DNA of 64,000 nt from contig OY821741.1 in the NCBI GenBank assembly GCA_963682055.1, positions 14,017,197 to 14,081,196 of the forward strand. The letters run 5' to 3'. The position numbers were made by a program, and so were the translations under genes. Within the stretch, counting starts at the first letter, position 1, and each line of letters begins with the position of its first letter. This document shows, in pieces, positions 35,143 to 48,757 of the stretch. This stretch comes from Primula veris (taxonomy: Eukaryota; Streptophyta; Magnoliopsida; Ericales; Primulaceae). A model generated the notes under the pieces. It searched no databases and had not been told where the DNA came from. It worked only from the letters and a program-made list of their open reading frames with translations.

Positions 35143-38100
35143 ATGATCTCTTTATCCCTAAAAACCCCACCTTTAATCTCCAATTTCAACCCTAAAATCA
35201 ATCAATTAAATCCCAATTTCCAAAACCCATCAAAATCCAAACTCACTAATTTAAAACCCATTTCCCAATTTGACAAAATTGTTCAAACCCATTTCCCAAT
35301 GAATAAAACATCAATTCCTTTAAAACCCATTTCCCAAACCAACCAAATTGTTAAAACCCACTTCCAAAACCCATCAAATTTGTCCCCAAAACCTCTTAAT
35401 AAAATTAAAAAGATTCAATTTTTATCTTCTGAATTTAAGTTATTACCCGAGCCAATCGACAGAGTGAAACGACTGCTGCATTACGCTTCTCTTCTCTCTC
35501 CTTTAGAAGAACCTAGTCGTATAGATTCGAACCGAGTAACAGGTTTGTTTTTACTTTTTTTCTACATTTAATTTATTTTTTAGCAACTGATTTTGTGAAA
35601 TAAAGATAAGGCTAGTTACATCAAAGGACCTATAGGCTATAAAATCAATAAAAAGAATGTTTTTGGTCCTTACATTATTAGTAATAGTAATAGTAATTAC
35701 ACACTCTATTATAAAAAAAACTACTTGTCTGTGTATATATAGTTTTTTATTTATTATATATTTAGACGATTAGTCCCTCCGTTCCAAATTGTTTGTGCTG
35801 ACACTATTTTCTGATGGAAAATTTGTGTATCTAAACTGTTTTATAAAGTCAGCTTCGTAGTAAAAAAGCTCGGTTCAAAGCTAGAAAAAGCGTAATTATG
35901 TTTTTTAGGCTGCTAAAAGCTTACGTTTTTTATGCTTTTAGCGTAACTCTTGTAAATACCCTTTAGATAAACTTTTGATTTTTAAAACACTAAACTGTTA
36001 AAATCAACCATTTCAAAAAAAATTCATTATGTAATCTAATTACGTGATTATCTTTTGAAATATAATGTTTCTGTAATTTATGTATCAAAATTTTGCATCG
36101 GAAAGAAGTGTCCCGACAAAACAATTTGGAACGGAGTGAGTATTCACTTGTTGTCTTTAAGCTAGTAAAGGATCATTATTCATTATAGAACTTGTATTAA
36201 ATAACAGGTTGCACTACCCAAGTATGGCTCGAAGCCAGAATCGATTCTAGAGGACTAATGAGATATAAAGCCGATAGTGATTCCGAGATAACAAAAGGCT
36301 TTTGTTACTGTCTTGTCTGGGCACTTAATGGGGTAAAACCTGAGGAGGTTATGGCGGTAGAGGCGGAGGATTTGGCAGAGATGAATGTAGGGTTTTCGGG
36401 GAGATCGAGGGTGAACACGTGGCAGAATGTGCTTGTGGCTATGAAGAGGCGAACGGAGGCGTTGGCTGAGGAGAGAGGGAGAGGAGAGAGATTGGAGAGG
36501 TTTCCGGGCTTTTTTGTTGAGGTTCGAGATTTTCCTGAAACTGTTTTTTTTCTTCATGTTGGTCTATTTTTTTTTATCATTCATTTATAATGATTAGCCC
36601 TGATTTTGGTGTTAACTTCTCTTTTGGAAGGGATTATACTAATTGAGTAATCTACTAACCATGTAGGAAAACCTGGTGATAAATCGGTTTAGTATTAAAT
36701 TTCTTGAATTATTTTTAGCAACTATGTGAAATAAAGATAACGAATGGGTAATTTAGACCTATAGAATGAATACCAGAAATCTACTTAGTCTTGACATGTC
36801 AGTAATAGTAGACACATTTACTATTAAAACCTACCTAGGGTGTGTTTTGAACCATATTTTTAAATTTAGTTGTTGGTTATAAGAAATGAGTTTCCATGTG
36901 AATAGATTATGTATTTAGTTACTGTTTTTTTGCTAGTGTAAGTAGTAAGTGAAAGTTAATTCCTCTAAATCATAGTTTTTTAGCGAGTAAGTGGTCATTA
37001 AAGTTACTCGAGTCCAGCTCAAGTATTTCGGTAGGAAAAAGTAGTGAGGCGAAGCATATCTTGTACTTTTATCTAATGTTACTCACATCGATGAAGTTAG
37101 CGGTTTTGGTCTTTAGTAGTGTTGAAAAGCATATCAATGGATAGATCTCACCGTGTGTAGTGCTTAGGGAGTAAATTAGTCGTTTACATAATCAATTAAT
37201 GATGATGATATCATCTTTTGTTATGACACGACAATACCAATTCTGAGAGTAGAATACTTATTGGTATATTTTTTATGTCTAATTCATGTTTTTGTTTTCT
37301 CTAGTATGTACATATTTGGAACGTAAATGTCAAAGAGTACCAGTGTATCACCCAATCGAAATGGTGTCTATCTTTGTATGGTGGTAAATAGTAGAAATTA
37401 AAACTAGGCAACAATTAGAAGCTAGAGTAGATAATCAATTTGGATTTGGCTTCATATTGCTAATGGTTTATTTTTGGTAGAAGAAAGTGATTTCTTCTGT
37501 TAATTGGTAGCAAGTTGTTGATGTTAGATTTAGCTTCAGTGGGTGAGGTGAAGGAGGGGAGCTATTGGATTTTCATTCAAGAACCGAGATGCATCAGAAA
37601 CACAACTCGAAAACCAAACCGAGGATGCATCTTGGCCGTTGGATTCATCCAATGGCTCTCCTCTTTCACTTAAACTGCTGAAGATATATTTAACATCAAC
37701 TTTCTTTCAGTGGAGCTTTATGAAAGAGACATTTAAATCTTAATAATTCCTTGAAAGGTTTCTCTTTATGAAATTTAATCATTATCAAACAGAGTTTGTA
37801 TTTGACCAAATTAAGGATGTAGTGCGCTTTAATTAATAATGAAAATGATGTAGAGAATTATTTAATGAATAAATAAGATACGGAATCAGTATATTGCTTG
37901 ATTATGCATGATTGATTAAAGCCATAAAGTTGTAATTTGTTTTCTCAAAGTGGATTTCTTGAAGAGTGTTTAAATTAATGCACTGCACTCTTTATTATTA
38001 TCCAAGTTCTTTTTCTTTGTATAATTTTTCACTATCATTCTGTCTACTGCTAATGGACTGATTTTCCCTGTTTATTGCAGGAAAAGCTTCCCGGCGCTGA
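35143..38100 (+). CDS. SUFE2: Plastid SufE-type cysteine-desulfurase activator (SufE2-like)
   Basis: SufE proteins accept sulfur from a plastid cysteine desulfurase (NFS2) and stimulate it for Fe-S cluster assembly. Exons: 35143-35542, 36208-36561 and a 20-base terminal exon at 38081-38100 (257 aa). If intron 2 is not spliced, the frame instead stops at 36590 (260 aa). Residues 1 to about 92 are a Ser/Asn/Lys/Pro-rich chloroplast transit peptide with an internal 23-residue duplication. The SufE domain follows: LPEPIDRVKRLLHYAS, then the sulfur-accepting Cys135 in GCTTQVWLEAR, then DSDSEITKGFCYCLVWALNG and SGRSRVNTWQNVLVAMKRR. There is no BolA domain (unlike SUFE1) and no NadA domain (unlike QS/SUFE3), and the length fits SUFE2. 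The family call is firm; the paralogue call and the 3' end are inference. The terminal exon is duplicated at 49644-49663. Confidence 0.85.
35773..36140. mobile_element. Stowaway-type MITE in SufE intron 1
   Basis: The ends are GTCCCTCCGTTCCAAATTGT and, reverse-complemented on the right, CTCACTCCGTTCCAAATTGT. They are flanked by TA at 35771-35772 and 36141-36142. The CTCCCTCCGTTCC end and TA target are hallmarks of Stowaway (Tc1/Mariner) elements. Length 368 bp. Confidence 0.8.
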
Positions 38101-41057
38101 AGTAACACATTTGTCTTAACCGGAAAAATAGCATAAGCCCCATTTTTTGGGAACGCATGTCGATGACAAGGGTCACGATTGATAACATGGCACATCTTAA
38201 TTACTAGAGTTAGTATGGTATAAAACTAAGCCAAACCAGCTTTATAGCTCGATTTTAGACCTTTATATAGGAAACTGATTTAATTTCACAAGTCACAAGA
38301 CACTAGTTGCTTTTTGGCCCAGCGTAATTTCGGTATAAGTTGTGCTTTTAGACCCTCATAAGTTTCGGTGGTTGAGAAATTACTCTGATTATTTATTTCA
38401 GGAAGAATCTGATCAGCATATTCAGATTTACTAGATTCTATATGCATCGTTGGTAATATAGGTTATTTTGATGGAGAGAAAAATATCGTTATTAATTTCT
38501 GCATCTTACTTTGGGGAATGATAATACATTGTCACTCATTGAGGAGCAATTTCTGACTCTACTTTTTGTATAGTTTTTCAAGCATACCTCCATAGCCACC
38601 TCAAGCATGAGTATCCAATGATTTTTGTCATGTTTTAGTTTAACCAACAAGAATTCATTCGGAGTCCATTCACAACAATGTCGTGGGTGGTTATTATTGA
38701 TTTGACTTGAAATGTTTTGGAACAATTTTTTTGTTTTCTTGTACTACATACTAGCAATCAAGTTGGGCAGATTAGGTAGCCGAATAAATTGAGACATTTT
38801 TTTTAGAAACATGTTTAATATTAGTAAAATAATGGACGGAAGTACATAGTGTCGGAACAAACTTTGACAGCCTACGTAAAATAGAATAATACAAAACCAC
38901 AAATGTCACACAGAAGCAAGCCTTAGTCGCACAAAATGTTTAAAATTTTAACTCAAAATCACTACTTTTTTGAGCCTCTATATCCCAATAGAGGACTGGC
39001 TCACAACATTCACTCCAGTTTCCTTATACATTAATCGTAAGACTAGAACACCTACGACTAAAGTATTGTTTTATGTCGATACGAACACGTCGTTTATCAC
39101 CGGTTGTTATTCGCATGATTGCGACATTTAGGCCATATTACGAGAATAATTGTTGTTTAGCATTTGCCAGTTCGATATTAAGTTGGATCCAAATATTATC
39201 ATTTGGGTAATTACATACAACGAGGATGGTTCGTTTATGCATGATCGTAATCATGTAGAATAAGATCACTATGGAAAAAATGTCTCCATAGCCTTAAATT
39301 GTAAGATTTCGATGGCCACTAACTCACAATTTAATATAAAACCATTCCCCTACTATAAAAATTTTCTTTAAAATTTACTCCAATATCTTAACGAGTAAAA
39401 AACGAAGAAATAAGGGGGTAATGATTGGATACACAATAACACAATTATAGAATACATCGCCCTCTCTAAATATGATAATTAATAATGCTTTTTGATCTTA
39501 TGACATGCTTGTTAGATAACTTTAATAAGGATAATTCATATACATTGTATGATGGAATGGATTCCCTCTCATAATATATTGCATGATGGAATCATCTCTA
39601 TACGTATGATTTAAGCATGTAATTTTAAAGACTACTTTCTAACGAGTGAAAATGCACAACTTTTGTTAGTCATACGGATCCAACTATCCATAAAGTTTTA
39701 GTTCATATTTTCATACTTTATTATAGAAAATCCGTATTGTGGATTTTGTATATTAAAGAAAACCGGTACTGCTAGAATAGCACGCACAATAAAAGGACGA
39801 CAGGAAAAAAGAAGTCAGTTTAGCAATGCTCAATTCCTAATTATGAGATTAACCTAAAAACGGACCGAGAGTGTAGTTTAGCAATGCTCACTTCCTAGAT
39901 TTGAGATATATCTGAAAATGGACCGACCGAGTGTACTTAATTAACACTTGTTGGTGTTAGCATATGTATAGTAGTCGTGTTACAAGACGTCTGCTATCAC
40001 ATTTCCACCAACTTAAGAAGGCGGTTACCTTCTTATACTTTAAAACCCGAGCCAAATTCCCACTTCAATGACAATAAAAATGACAATGACAATTACTAAT
40101 AGTTCCATTGTGAACCTGCCATTGAATAGTTGGCTCAATTATAACATTGATATAGCACATATGCTTCAGTGACAGGATTAGGTGTTGATAATCCTCAATC
40201 AAGAAATTGTGAGGGTTTATTATATTTTAGTGCATTTTAAGTATGGTCATTTTTGGTTTGCTAACTTTTTATTAACTGCTGTAAAACATTTTTTTTTTTT
40301 TAGTATAATTCCGCCAACCCTAAATTCTTTTTGGAAATTTATTACTTTGAGGAGAAAATTGAGGGAAATTGATGCCTCGTTGAACATGTGAATGCTCCTC
40401 TAAATGATAAAAAGTAGTGTTTTATGCTATAACAGACAAGTATTAGAGTTAATTGATGGGGTTGATGTTATCATCTTCCCATATTTTAAGAAGAAATGAC
40501 AAAATTACAATTACCATTAATAATTGGATTACACAACTACTTGTGATTTATTACTTAATAAAAATTATTAATAATTAAAACTATATGAATGACTGAGATT
40601 GTCCTAAAAAAACTTGTTCACATGCTTTGCCCAAAACTCGAGCCTTGATCGAATTGCATCAGGACAGCCCATGTAGATATTGATATATGATACGTTTTTA
40701 GAAAATATTCATAAATCTAACAAAAGTTGATACTCACTCCGTCCCAAAATATTAGAGCTCTATATATTTACGTGCAATTTTGATCGGCAAATATCTCATT
40801 TTTAAATTATTGAAATTTAAATTTTGTTTATATAATTTAACATTTGAACTATTTGATTAACTTCTTAAAAATTCGATTTCGACAACATATGAATTATTTA
40901 TCAATCAAAATTGCATATAGTTTCGTATAATACAACAATTTGGGACAAAGGGAGTATATAGATGAATTAATGCAGGTGGTAGGCTCTATATATATATACC
41001 ACTAATAATTAATCATGCTTTGGTCTGATAGTTGTACTAAAACTATGGGATAATATT
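36622..41057 (+). repeat. Tandem segmental duplication, copy A
   Basis: It starts at 'cttttggaagggattatac' inside SufE intron 2 and ends at 'actatggg(a)taa'. It aligns with copy B (47482-56117) along its whole length, with scattered substitutions and small indels. It contains the SufE terminal exon (38081-38100) and its 3' flank. Beyond that, no gene is visible in 38101-41057. Copy A has a Stowaway insertion at 40733-40954 that is absent from B. Confidence 0.9.
40733..40954. mobile_element. Stowaway MITE inserted in copy A only
   Basis: The left end is CTCACTCCGTCCCAAAATAT. The right end reads 'tttgggacaaagggag'. TA flanks both sides. Copy B has the uninterrupted site 'ttgatatatagatg' (about 56032-56045), which equals the copy A sequence with the element and one TA removed. 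Confidence 0.9.
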
Positions 41058-41438
41058 TTCAAGATAAAATTTAAATATATGAAAATAATCAAGATTTTCA
41101 AGACAAATAAAGAATATTTAGGATTGATGTATACTTATTGATACATTAATGATTGATGTATATATTTTTCATCTAATTGAATCATTGATAGTTATTTTTC
41201 ATCTAGTAATTTTAGTTTCTATTCGAAATGCCAAATAAGATGCAATGTTAAGAAAATACTCGTTAGTTCTTTATCAAAGGGTTACCATCTTCTTTTAAAT
41301 ATATCTTTTAAGCTGAAAGGATATTTCACAAAGATGTGATATTCCTCACTGTTAGTACACACAAATTTTTTCCTTCTATCTTAGAAAAAGGTAAAAAATG
41401 CCCAATACCTACCACTTTTTGAACTTATTGTCTATAAG
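41058..41438. other. Unique spacer at the duplication junction
   Basis: AT-rich sequence not found in copy B and with no gene. It continues across the Copia insertion: joined to 47458-47481 it gives the pre-insertion junction '...tctataagtacac...'. Confidence 0.6.
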
Positions 41439-41971
41439 TGTTGGGTACGTTGTAAATAAACACAATAATTTCTACGGAAAAGAAATGGACAAATAAACAG
41501 AAAATGGTTTCCTCAAATATATAAATATCAATTACAAGATTTAACATAAAATAAAGTAAATGATACCGAAATAGACTAAAGTCCGAGACGAGGTAACTGC
41601 AAGCAGTTTCCCTTAAACGATATTTGCCCCGCCACCTCTGCTTCTGGCTAAATGGGGCACTTCGTTCCCAAGGTACAACGTCTATCGCATGTGACTCGAC
41701 GGAAACGGCACCGAGCCACGGTCGGACCGTTGGTGGTGCGGTACTCTCTCTCTATATGTATGCATGTGTTTGTGTGTGTATGTGTGTATGATGTCATATG
41801 AAAACTTGTCTTTAAAAAGTATATTAAAAAATGGACCAAGACCAACATTTTTAATCATTTTCTTTGTAACTCATTTTACACTTAAAGGCACACATAAATG
41901 GGGAGAATGAATGGTTTTGTAACCACTAAATTAATAGCATTCACTTCATGAAAATTACTCATTTTCCAACA
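41439..41971 (-). repeat. LTR (left copy, element's 3' LTR)
   Basis: 533 bp, TGTTGG...CCAACA, including a GT/AT-rich microsatellite-like stretch near 41750-41790. The 66-codon frame inside is identical in both LTRs only because the LTRs are identical. Confidence 0.93.
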
Positions 41972-43020
41972 ATCCCCCACATGAATGCGATTAAAACATG
42001 CAATGTGCAACTAAATGCAATCGAGAGAACCACGAGAATTCACTGCATAAGGACAGGTAGCGCGCGCCTTGAACCTGCCATAGTGATGTAAAATCTGATA
42101 TACTACTATTGGGTAGCCTTAAAGCCTTGAACCCTTTAGCGTTTGTGCATACCAGGCTAATACTCACACAGTGTCCTCTCTACACCACTTACTAAGCCCT
42201 TTGGTTGTTGTCCATATTTGGCCCTGGACTGCCTTGGCAAATTCAACCGAGTGCTCTAGTGATTTAGCCCTAGATCATCACATAGTATCGGCCATACACA
42301 CTCGTTATAGGTGATTTCAAGTCAAAGGTGTCCTGACTCACCCCACTCGACCTTCGAGATACTTGATTCATTAAGAGCCTCATGCTCACCCTTAAAATGG
42401 TACAGGTCTATCACTCTTTCATCATAGAAATGGGCTGAGAACTTATGTTCTCGAGTGCTTTGTTCGGTTACCCGCACAATTCAGTTTCCCATTGAACCCG
42501 AGACTGAAGTTTCCAGTTAAGGTTGGGTTACCTATGCGAAGGTTTCCAATTTATTGGGCTTCAAACCCCATTTCCCTCGATGATGCTCCAACTCCTCCAC
42601 GAGTCAAGCATTTTGTATATGGATCCGCATTATTATCCTTAGACCTTGCAAAGTCTATGGATAGCACAATTTTTGCTAGCAATTCCTCTTACGGATTTGT
42701 GTCTCCGACGAATATGTCATGACTTTGTCGGTACTTTCCATTATACAAATTATTCTGATCCCGTTTAATAACTGACTGACTGCATCAGTACACGTTTATT
42801 GCGGTAACAGATTTTAGCCACTTGGAATACCTCCCAAAACTTCTCAGCCAATCTGCCTCTTTTGTAGCTTGATTCAACGTTATGAATTCTAACTCTACAG
42901 TTTCTCCAACTATGCAGGTCTATTTTACAGACCTCCATAAGACTGTAACCTCTTTAAGTACAAACATATCCACTAATGGACCTTGTACTGTTAAAGTTCG
43001 AGATACACTTGGTATCTAAA

Positions 43021-44041
43021 TACCCTCCAAACATTTTGGACATCTCGTATAATACAGTTCATGATTGGCAGTATACCTCATGTATCTGAGAAGCCTCATT
43101 GGCAAACCTACTGAGTCTGCTCACTGAGTTGGCTATAATTGGTCTAGTGTAGTTCTTGACGCACAAGAGACTACCTATGATAAGTTAGGTGTTTGTTTTA
43201 GTCCATATAACGACTTAACAAGTTTTCGCACCTTAGCTTACTTTACACGGAACCACGACCCAATGGGTTGTTCCTAATTCTCTAGATCTCCATTTATAAA
43301 AGACATGTTCTCATTAATTAATGATGCGTCTTTTCATAGAGATTAGAGTATAGACATTAAAATTATCAAAACCGTCAGTTTACTTAAAGTAATTGACTTT
43401 ATTTCTCACGTGCCTATCAACCTCATTGTTGATGGCATCTTCCCATATACACATTATATGGAAAACATTGATTATTTCAATGTCGTCAATTCACCTTCAC
43501 TCATGAAGGTCAAGGGACAAAGGAAGTTTCATTACTTACCCTTTTACTATGCCGATGCACTTCATCTTCCTTAAAAGATTCACTTTCCACATTTTTCCAG
43601 CACCGTTTGAGTGTTCACTTGTCTTGGGTAGCGTAATGCTTTGAACCCTCAACGTATTGGTAACACTCGCCAGGCGTTAGAGTTTTGCGAAAACTTCTCT
43701 TTTAGAAAATATGTTTCTCGGTCATAGAACAATGTTCTATATGCACTTTAAAGCCATATGCCTTATGCACTAGAAACCGATCAGCACTATATTTTGTGCT
43801 TATCCGATGAACACACAATCTACCGTTTTCGATCCTATCCAAATCCTTCAAGGAACAAGATTGAGACCTTTCTTAGGTAGCACCAAACTTTCACGAACTT
43901 ATAGTCAGGCACCATGCCTTCTATAATTCTGACTGTTTGGTCCAACTTCCTAAGCGATAGTTTGTTCAACATAGCCTGCGGAAAGCTCACTTCCCGTACA
44001 AATTCAGAGTTTAATCCTGAACTTATCAACATGATAATCAT
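43021..44041 (-). pseudogene. Copia pol debris (integrase and reverse transcriptase pieces)
   Basis: 44041-43835 reads MLISSGLNSEFVREVSF...LDQT...DYKFVKVWCYL, recognisable as the C-terminal part of a Copia integrase (SGL...W.EA...LNR.P, Y.LKVWGC) with key residues changed. 43234-43181 reads KVRKLVKSLYGLKQTPNLS then a stop, the standard Copia RT block. 43105-43021 reads LLRYMRYTANHELYYTRCPK, the block before RNase H. The pieces are in different frames. Confidence 0.8.
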
Positions 44042-46924
44042 CGTTTAAGAACTACATTTTGCTCGAGAGCATAATAAGTCGTTCTTTAACGATTAGTGTC
44101 ATTCCATCAACACAATTATTTGAACAGTGTCTCATATTCACCGTTTTCAATCACACTGATCATGTATTCATATCCATGTGAATATACCATTTCGGAACTA
44201 GTTAGACAATATCTAACACTTCCAAAAATAGTCTATCATTTAATGATTAACACTTAATCATTGGATTAAAGTTGGTAGATTAACACAACAGAACACCCAT
44301 GATTAAACATGTTTTCTGACAAGCCTTAATCCTCAACAATAGAATTCACGTATTCATTCTTACTTGAATGAATATCTCGACTGATTTGTCTTTACTTCTC
44401 ATCAAGTAGACATATCAGTGTTTAATACATCCATCAATAAATTGAGGAAATATCTTTTAAACCCTTCTTGGTTTTGCACTCATCTCAAATGCATCGAACC
44501 ATTTGGTTATGTACTCCGTTCGAAACTTCGAACTGAAGACTTAGCAATACATTGCTTCAAACACAAACTCATATTTGTGTTTCAATTTAAATAGTAGATT
44601 TAGAAAAATAAAACATTTAACCTTTTATATTTTCAGCACCTACTATATCATGTCAAATCAGTGACTTAGTTGAATAATTCAACATGTCATTATTGACCAC
44701 AAGAGTATCGACTAAAATGCTCATTCTGAACAAATAGTCACTCATGTATTGCCACAAAACAAGCAAAATTATCACAATTTGATCCTAGTGTTTTGGCTAC
44801 CGAAAGGCTACTGCCCTTTAGGTTTCAAAAACTGCTAGTCATGATTCAGATTTGTATGCTTGCACTTGTTAGTGGATTTCCAAACGTTTCCACACATTAA
44901 CGCCCCCACAGTTCGTGCATTCTCTTTGTCCTCACTCAGAACATGCACACTGTTATAGAGAAAGTCAATCGGTTTCGAGATGGTAAATGAACAATATCAT
45001 TTATTTTAGACGTTTTAAATCCATACCAATAAACCGTTAGATATTCTCCCACTCGCCCGCAGACGTTATGGGGTACGTTTAGATTCTCGATCTACAGGAT
45101 CAACGGGTTACCCCCACATTTGTGGGACCCTTAGGGTTCTCCCCCAATAATAGTAATATAATATTACTACATTACTATTCTCAATAATAGCAAGCTCAAC
45201 ATATTCACAATATGTTTTACTAACAAATTAATAATATGTTATTTTAACAAATTATTAAATGTTTTTTCAACAAATAAATAAGATGTTAATTTCAACAAAT
45301 TATTAAATGTTCTTTCAGCAAATTAATAAGATAATATTTCAACAAATAATAAATTAGCCGATATTTGTTTATTCTTAAAATAAACTCAACGACCATTTAT
45401 AATTTGTTAATCATCAAATTATTTGCTCTTGGATGAATCAAGTCGGTTATTAAATAACCTTTCATCCAAATATGTAACCGATTCGTCATTGCAATTCGTA
45501 GATAGCTAATAAAGCTCTCCATAAATGCCAACAACGACTGTCGTTACAATAATTTATAACTCTCCAAATTAAATTGCGATTAATCACAATTAATAAGAAG
45601 TTATAAATACTCGTCATTAATCTCATTAATGATTACCGTTACAAATTTTATAACCCTCCAAATTAAATTGCAATAAATCACAATTAATAAGGACACCAAC
45701 CATTATATCACCACATTAGTGTTTTTTTAATAATGGTGATTTCGACTTTGTAACCTCCGTCATTAATATGCACTCATGCAAAATTAATAGGAGTTACACC
45801 GGCACCCACAATGTTCTGGTCAGTTCCAGCACCCACTGTGTTCCGGACATTTCCCGCAGGAAACTGTTTGTTATCTCAAATAACAAACACGCACAATCTA
45901 ATTTCGAAAAATGAAACTAAAACTCCTCATTCGCAAACACCAAATTTCTATAACCACGCATGGTTTCAAGAAACTGATTTTGCAAGAGTATTCTAGTTTA
46001 TTCCCGAAAAAGATTATCAAATTCTGAAAGATTTATTCAGCCGTAAACACCAGATAAATCTGATTTTACATAGAACAATCTCAGAATTCAACCAGTTCTG
46101 TCGTAAGCTCCAAATTCTGAAAAATCAGAAAATGATTTTACAAGAACTATTTCGAAACTAGTTCTTTCGTAAGCCCCAAATTAATGGTTTTACACGAACT
46201 ATTTCGAAAATCAGCAATCCTCCAATTCCTTGGCAGAGATCCATATTAGATTACTCATAAAATGAAATGATAATAAATCCATTCATTACTAAATTATTCA
46301 CATGACTTATTATAGTAATAGTTCAAAAAGAAACGGTTTCGCAATGTGTCTCAATACCCATTACTACAAAAAATTAATCATCATTTAAGTCCAAAATTAA
46401 ACTCTATTATTTCCTGACTTTAAAAACGGTTACACATTCAACAAAACCACAAAAGTTTACTACCAACTGCCGTTTCATATGTTACAAAGAATTATTCACA
46501 TGACAATAATTAATGGTGCCCATTTGGTCGAAACATACAAATATCAATCAATCCAAAAAGCCTCACCAATTAACAGCCGTTTCCAAACATTTAATTGATA
46601 AAAATCCTAATTTCAAGCAACACAGAATCTAAATAACACATATACGCTTTTGACTATTCATCCGGAAACATCAATTATTTAAAACGAAAGTTTTTCCATT
46701 AAATGATTTTTCCAAAGAATTATATCAAAAACCACCAAACAAAATTAAAACATGATATAACAATTCGAAACCATTATAGCCGTAAACATCAAATTCCCGA
46801 AACCAAAGATTAAGAGAAAATGATTTTACTAAGAACGATTACGGATAAAGAAATAATTTTCTGTAAATCCATACACCGAAATTATTGTATTAACGTACCA
46901 AGCATAAAAAATATCGTTTAAGAT
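44042..46924. other. Non-coding remainder of the Copia-derived element
   Basis: This is the gag/protease side on the minus strand. It is AT-rich, especially 45140-46920, with repeated 'acaaattaataa'-type words, and holds no recognisable gag or protease. Confidence 0.5.
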
Positions 46925-47457
46925 TGTTGGGTACGTTGTAAATAAACACAATAATTTCTACGGAAAAGAAATGGACAAATAAACAGAAAATGGTTTCCTC
47001 AAATATATAAATATCAATTACAAGATTTAACATAAAATAAAGTAAATGATACCGAAATAGACTAAAGTCCGAGACGAGGTAACTGCAAGCAGTTTCCCTT
47101 AAACGATATTTGCCCCGCCACCTCTGCTTCTGGCTAAATGGGGCACTTCGTTCCCAAGGTACAACGTCTATCGCATGTGACTCGACGGAAACGGCACCGA
47201 GCCACGGTCGGACCGTTGGTGGTGCGGTACTCTCTCTCTATATGTATGCATGTGTTTGTGTGTGTATGTGTGTATGATGTCATATGAAAACTTGTCTTTA
47301 AAAAGTATATTAAAAAATGGACCAAGACCAACATTTTTAATCATTTTCTTTGTAACTCATTTTACACTTAAAGGCACACATAAATGGGGAGAATGAATGG
47401 TTTTGTAACCACTAAATTAATAGCATTCACTTCATGAAAATTACTCATTTTCCAACA
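46925..47457 (-). repeat. LTR (right copy, element's 5' LTR)
   Basis: 533 bp. I compared it line by line with 41439-41971 and found no difference. Confidence 0.93.
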
Positions 47458-48757
47458 ATAAGTACACTTCCAAATAAGATCTTTTGGAAGGGATTATATT
47501 AATCGAGTAATCTACTAACCATGTAGGAAAACCTGGTGATAAATCGGTTTAGTATTAAATTTCTTGAATTATTTTTAGCAACTATGTGAAATAAAGATAA
47601 AGAATGGGTAATTTAGACGTATAGAATGAATACCAGAAATCTACTTGGTCTTGACATGTCAGTAATAGTAGACACATTTACTATTAAAACCTACCTAGGG
47701 TGTGTTTTGAACCATATTTTTAAATTTAGTTGTTGGTTATATAAGAAATGAGTTTCCATGTGAATAGATTATGTATTTAGTTACTGTTTTTTTGCCTAGT
47801 GTAAGTAGTAAGTGATCATGAAAGTTAATTCCTCTGGATCATAGTTTTTTAGCGAGTAAGTGGTCATTAAAGTTACTCGAGTCCAGCTCAAGTATTTTGG
47901 TAGGAAAAAGTGGTGAGGCGAAGCATATTTTGTACTTTTATCTAATGTTACTTACATGGATGAAGTTAGAGGTTTCGGTCTTTAGTAGTGTTGAAAAGCA
48001 TATCAATGGATAGATCTCACCGTGTGTAGTGCTTAGAGTGTAAATTAGTCGTGTACATAATCAATTAATGATAATGATATCTCTTTTGTTATGACACGAC
48101 AATACCAATTCTGAGATTAGAATACTTATTGGTATATTTTTTTACGTCTAATTCATGTTTTTGTTTTCTCTAGTATGTACACATTTGGAACGTAAATGTC
48201 AAAGAGTACCAGTGTATCACCCAATCGAAATTGTGTCTATCTTTGTATTTTCTCACTACTAATTCGGTTTAAGTGTGGTGATAAATAGTAGAAATTAAAA
48301 CTAGGCAACAATTAGAAGCTAGAGTAGATAATCAATTTGGATTTGGCTTCACAAAGTGATTTCTACTGTTAACTGGTAGCAAGTTGTTGATGTTAGATTT
48401 AGCTTAATTCAGTGGGTGAGGTGAAGGAAGGGAGCTATTAGATTTTCATTCAAGAACCGAGATGCATCAGAAAACCAAACTGAGGATGCATCTTGGCCGT
48501 TGGATTCATCCAATGGCTCTCCTCTTTCACTTAAACTGCTGAAGATATATTTAACATCAACTTTCTTTCAGTGGAAAGAGACATTTAAATCTTAATAATT
48601 CCCTGAAAGATTTCTCTTTATGAAATTTAATCATTATCAAACAGAGTTTGTATTTGACCAAATTAAGGATGTAGTGCGCTTTAATTAATAATGAAAATGA
48701 TGTAGGGAACTATTTAATGAATAAATAAGATACGGAATCAGTATATTGATTGATTAT

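Larger units (their letters stand above)
41439..47457 (-). mobile_element. Copia-derived LTR element, non-autonomous, with identical LTRs (6.0 kb)
   Basis: LTRs at 41439-41971 and 46925-47457 are both 533 bp. They begin TGTTGG, end CCAACA, and read identical throughout. ATAAG flanks both ends (41434-41438 and 47458-47462). A minus-strand polypurine tract (complement of ATCCCCCACAT) abuts the left LTR, setting the orientation. Pol survives only as debris, in Copia order on the minus strand: integrase-like (44041-43835), an RT motif with KSLYGLKQ (43234-43181), and an RT/RNase H connection (43105-43021). Stops and frameshifts are frequent and no frame exceeds about 76 codons. I could not see a standard primer-binding site next to the right LTR. 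Confidence 0.92.

Noticed and set aside
41648..47334. Two identical 66-codon frames at 41648-41848 and 47134-47334
   Set aside because: They are the same position in the two identical LTRs and not conserved genes.
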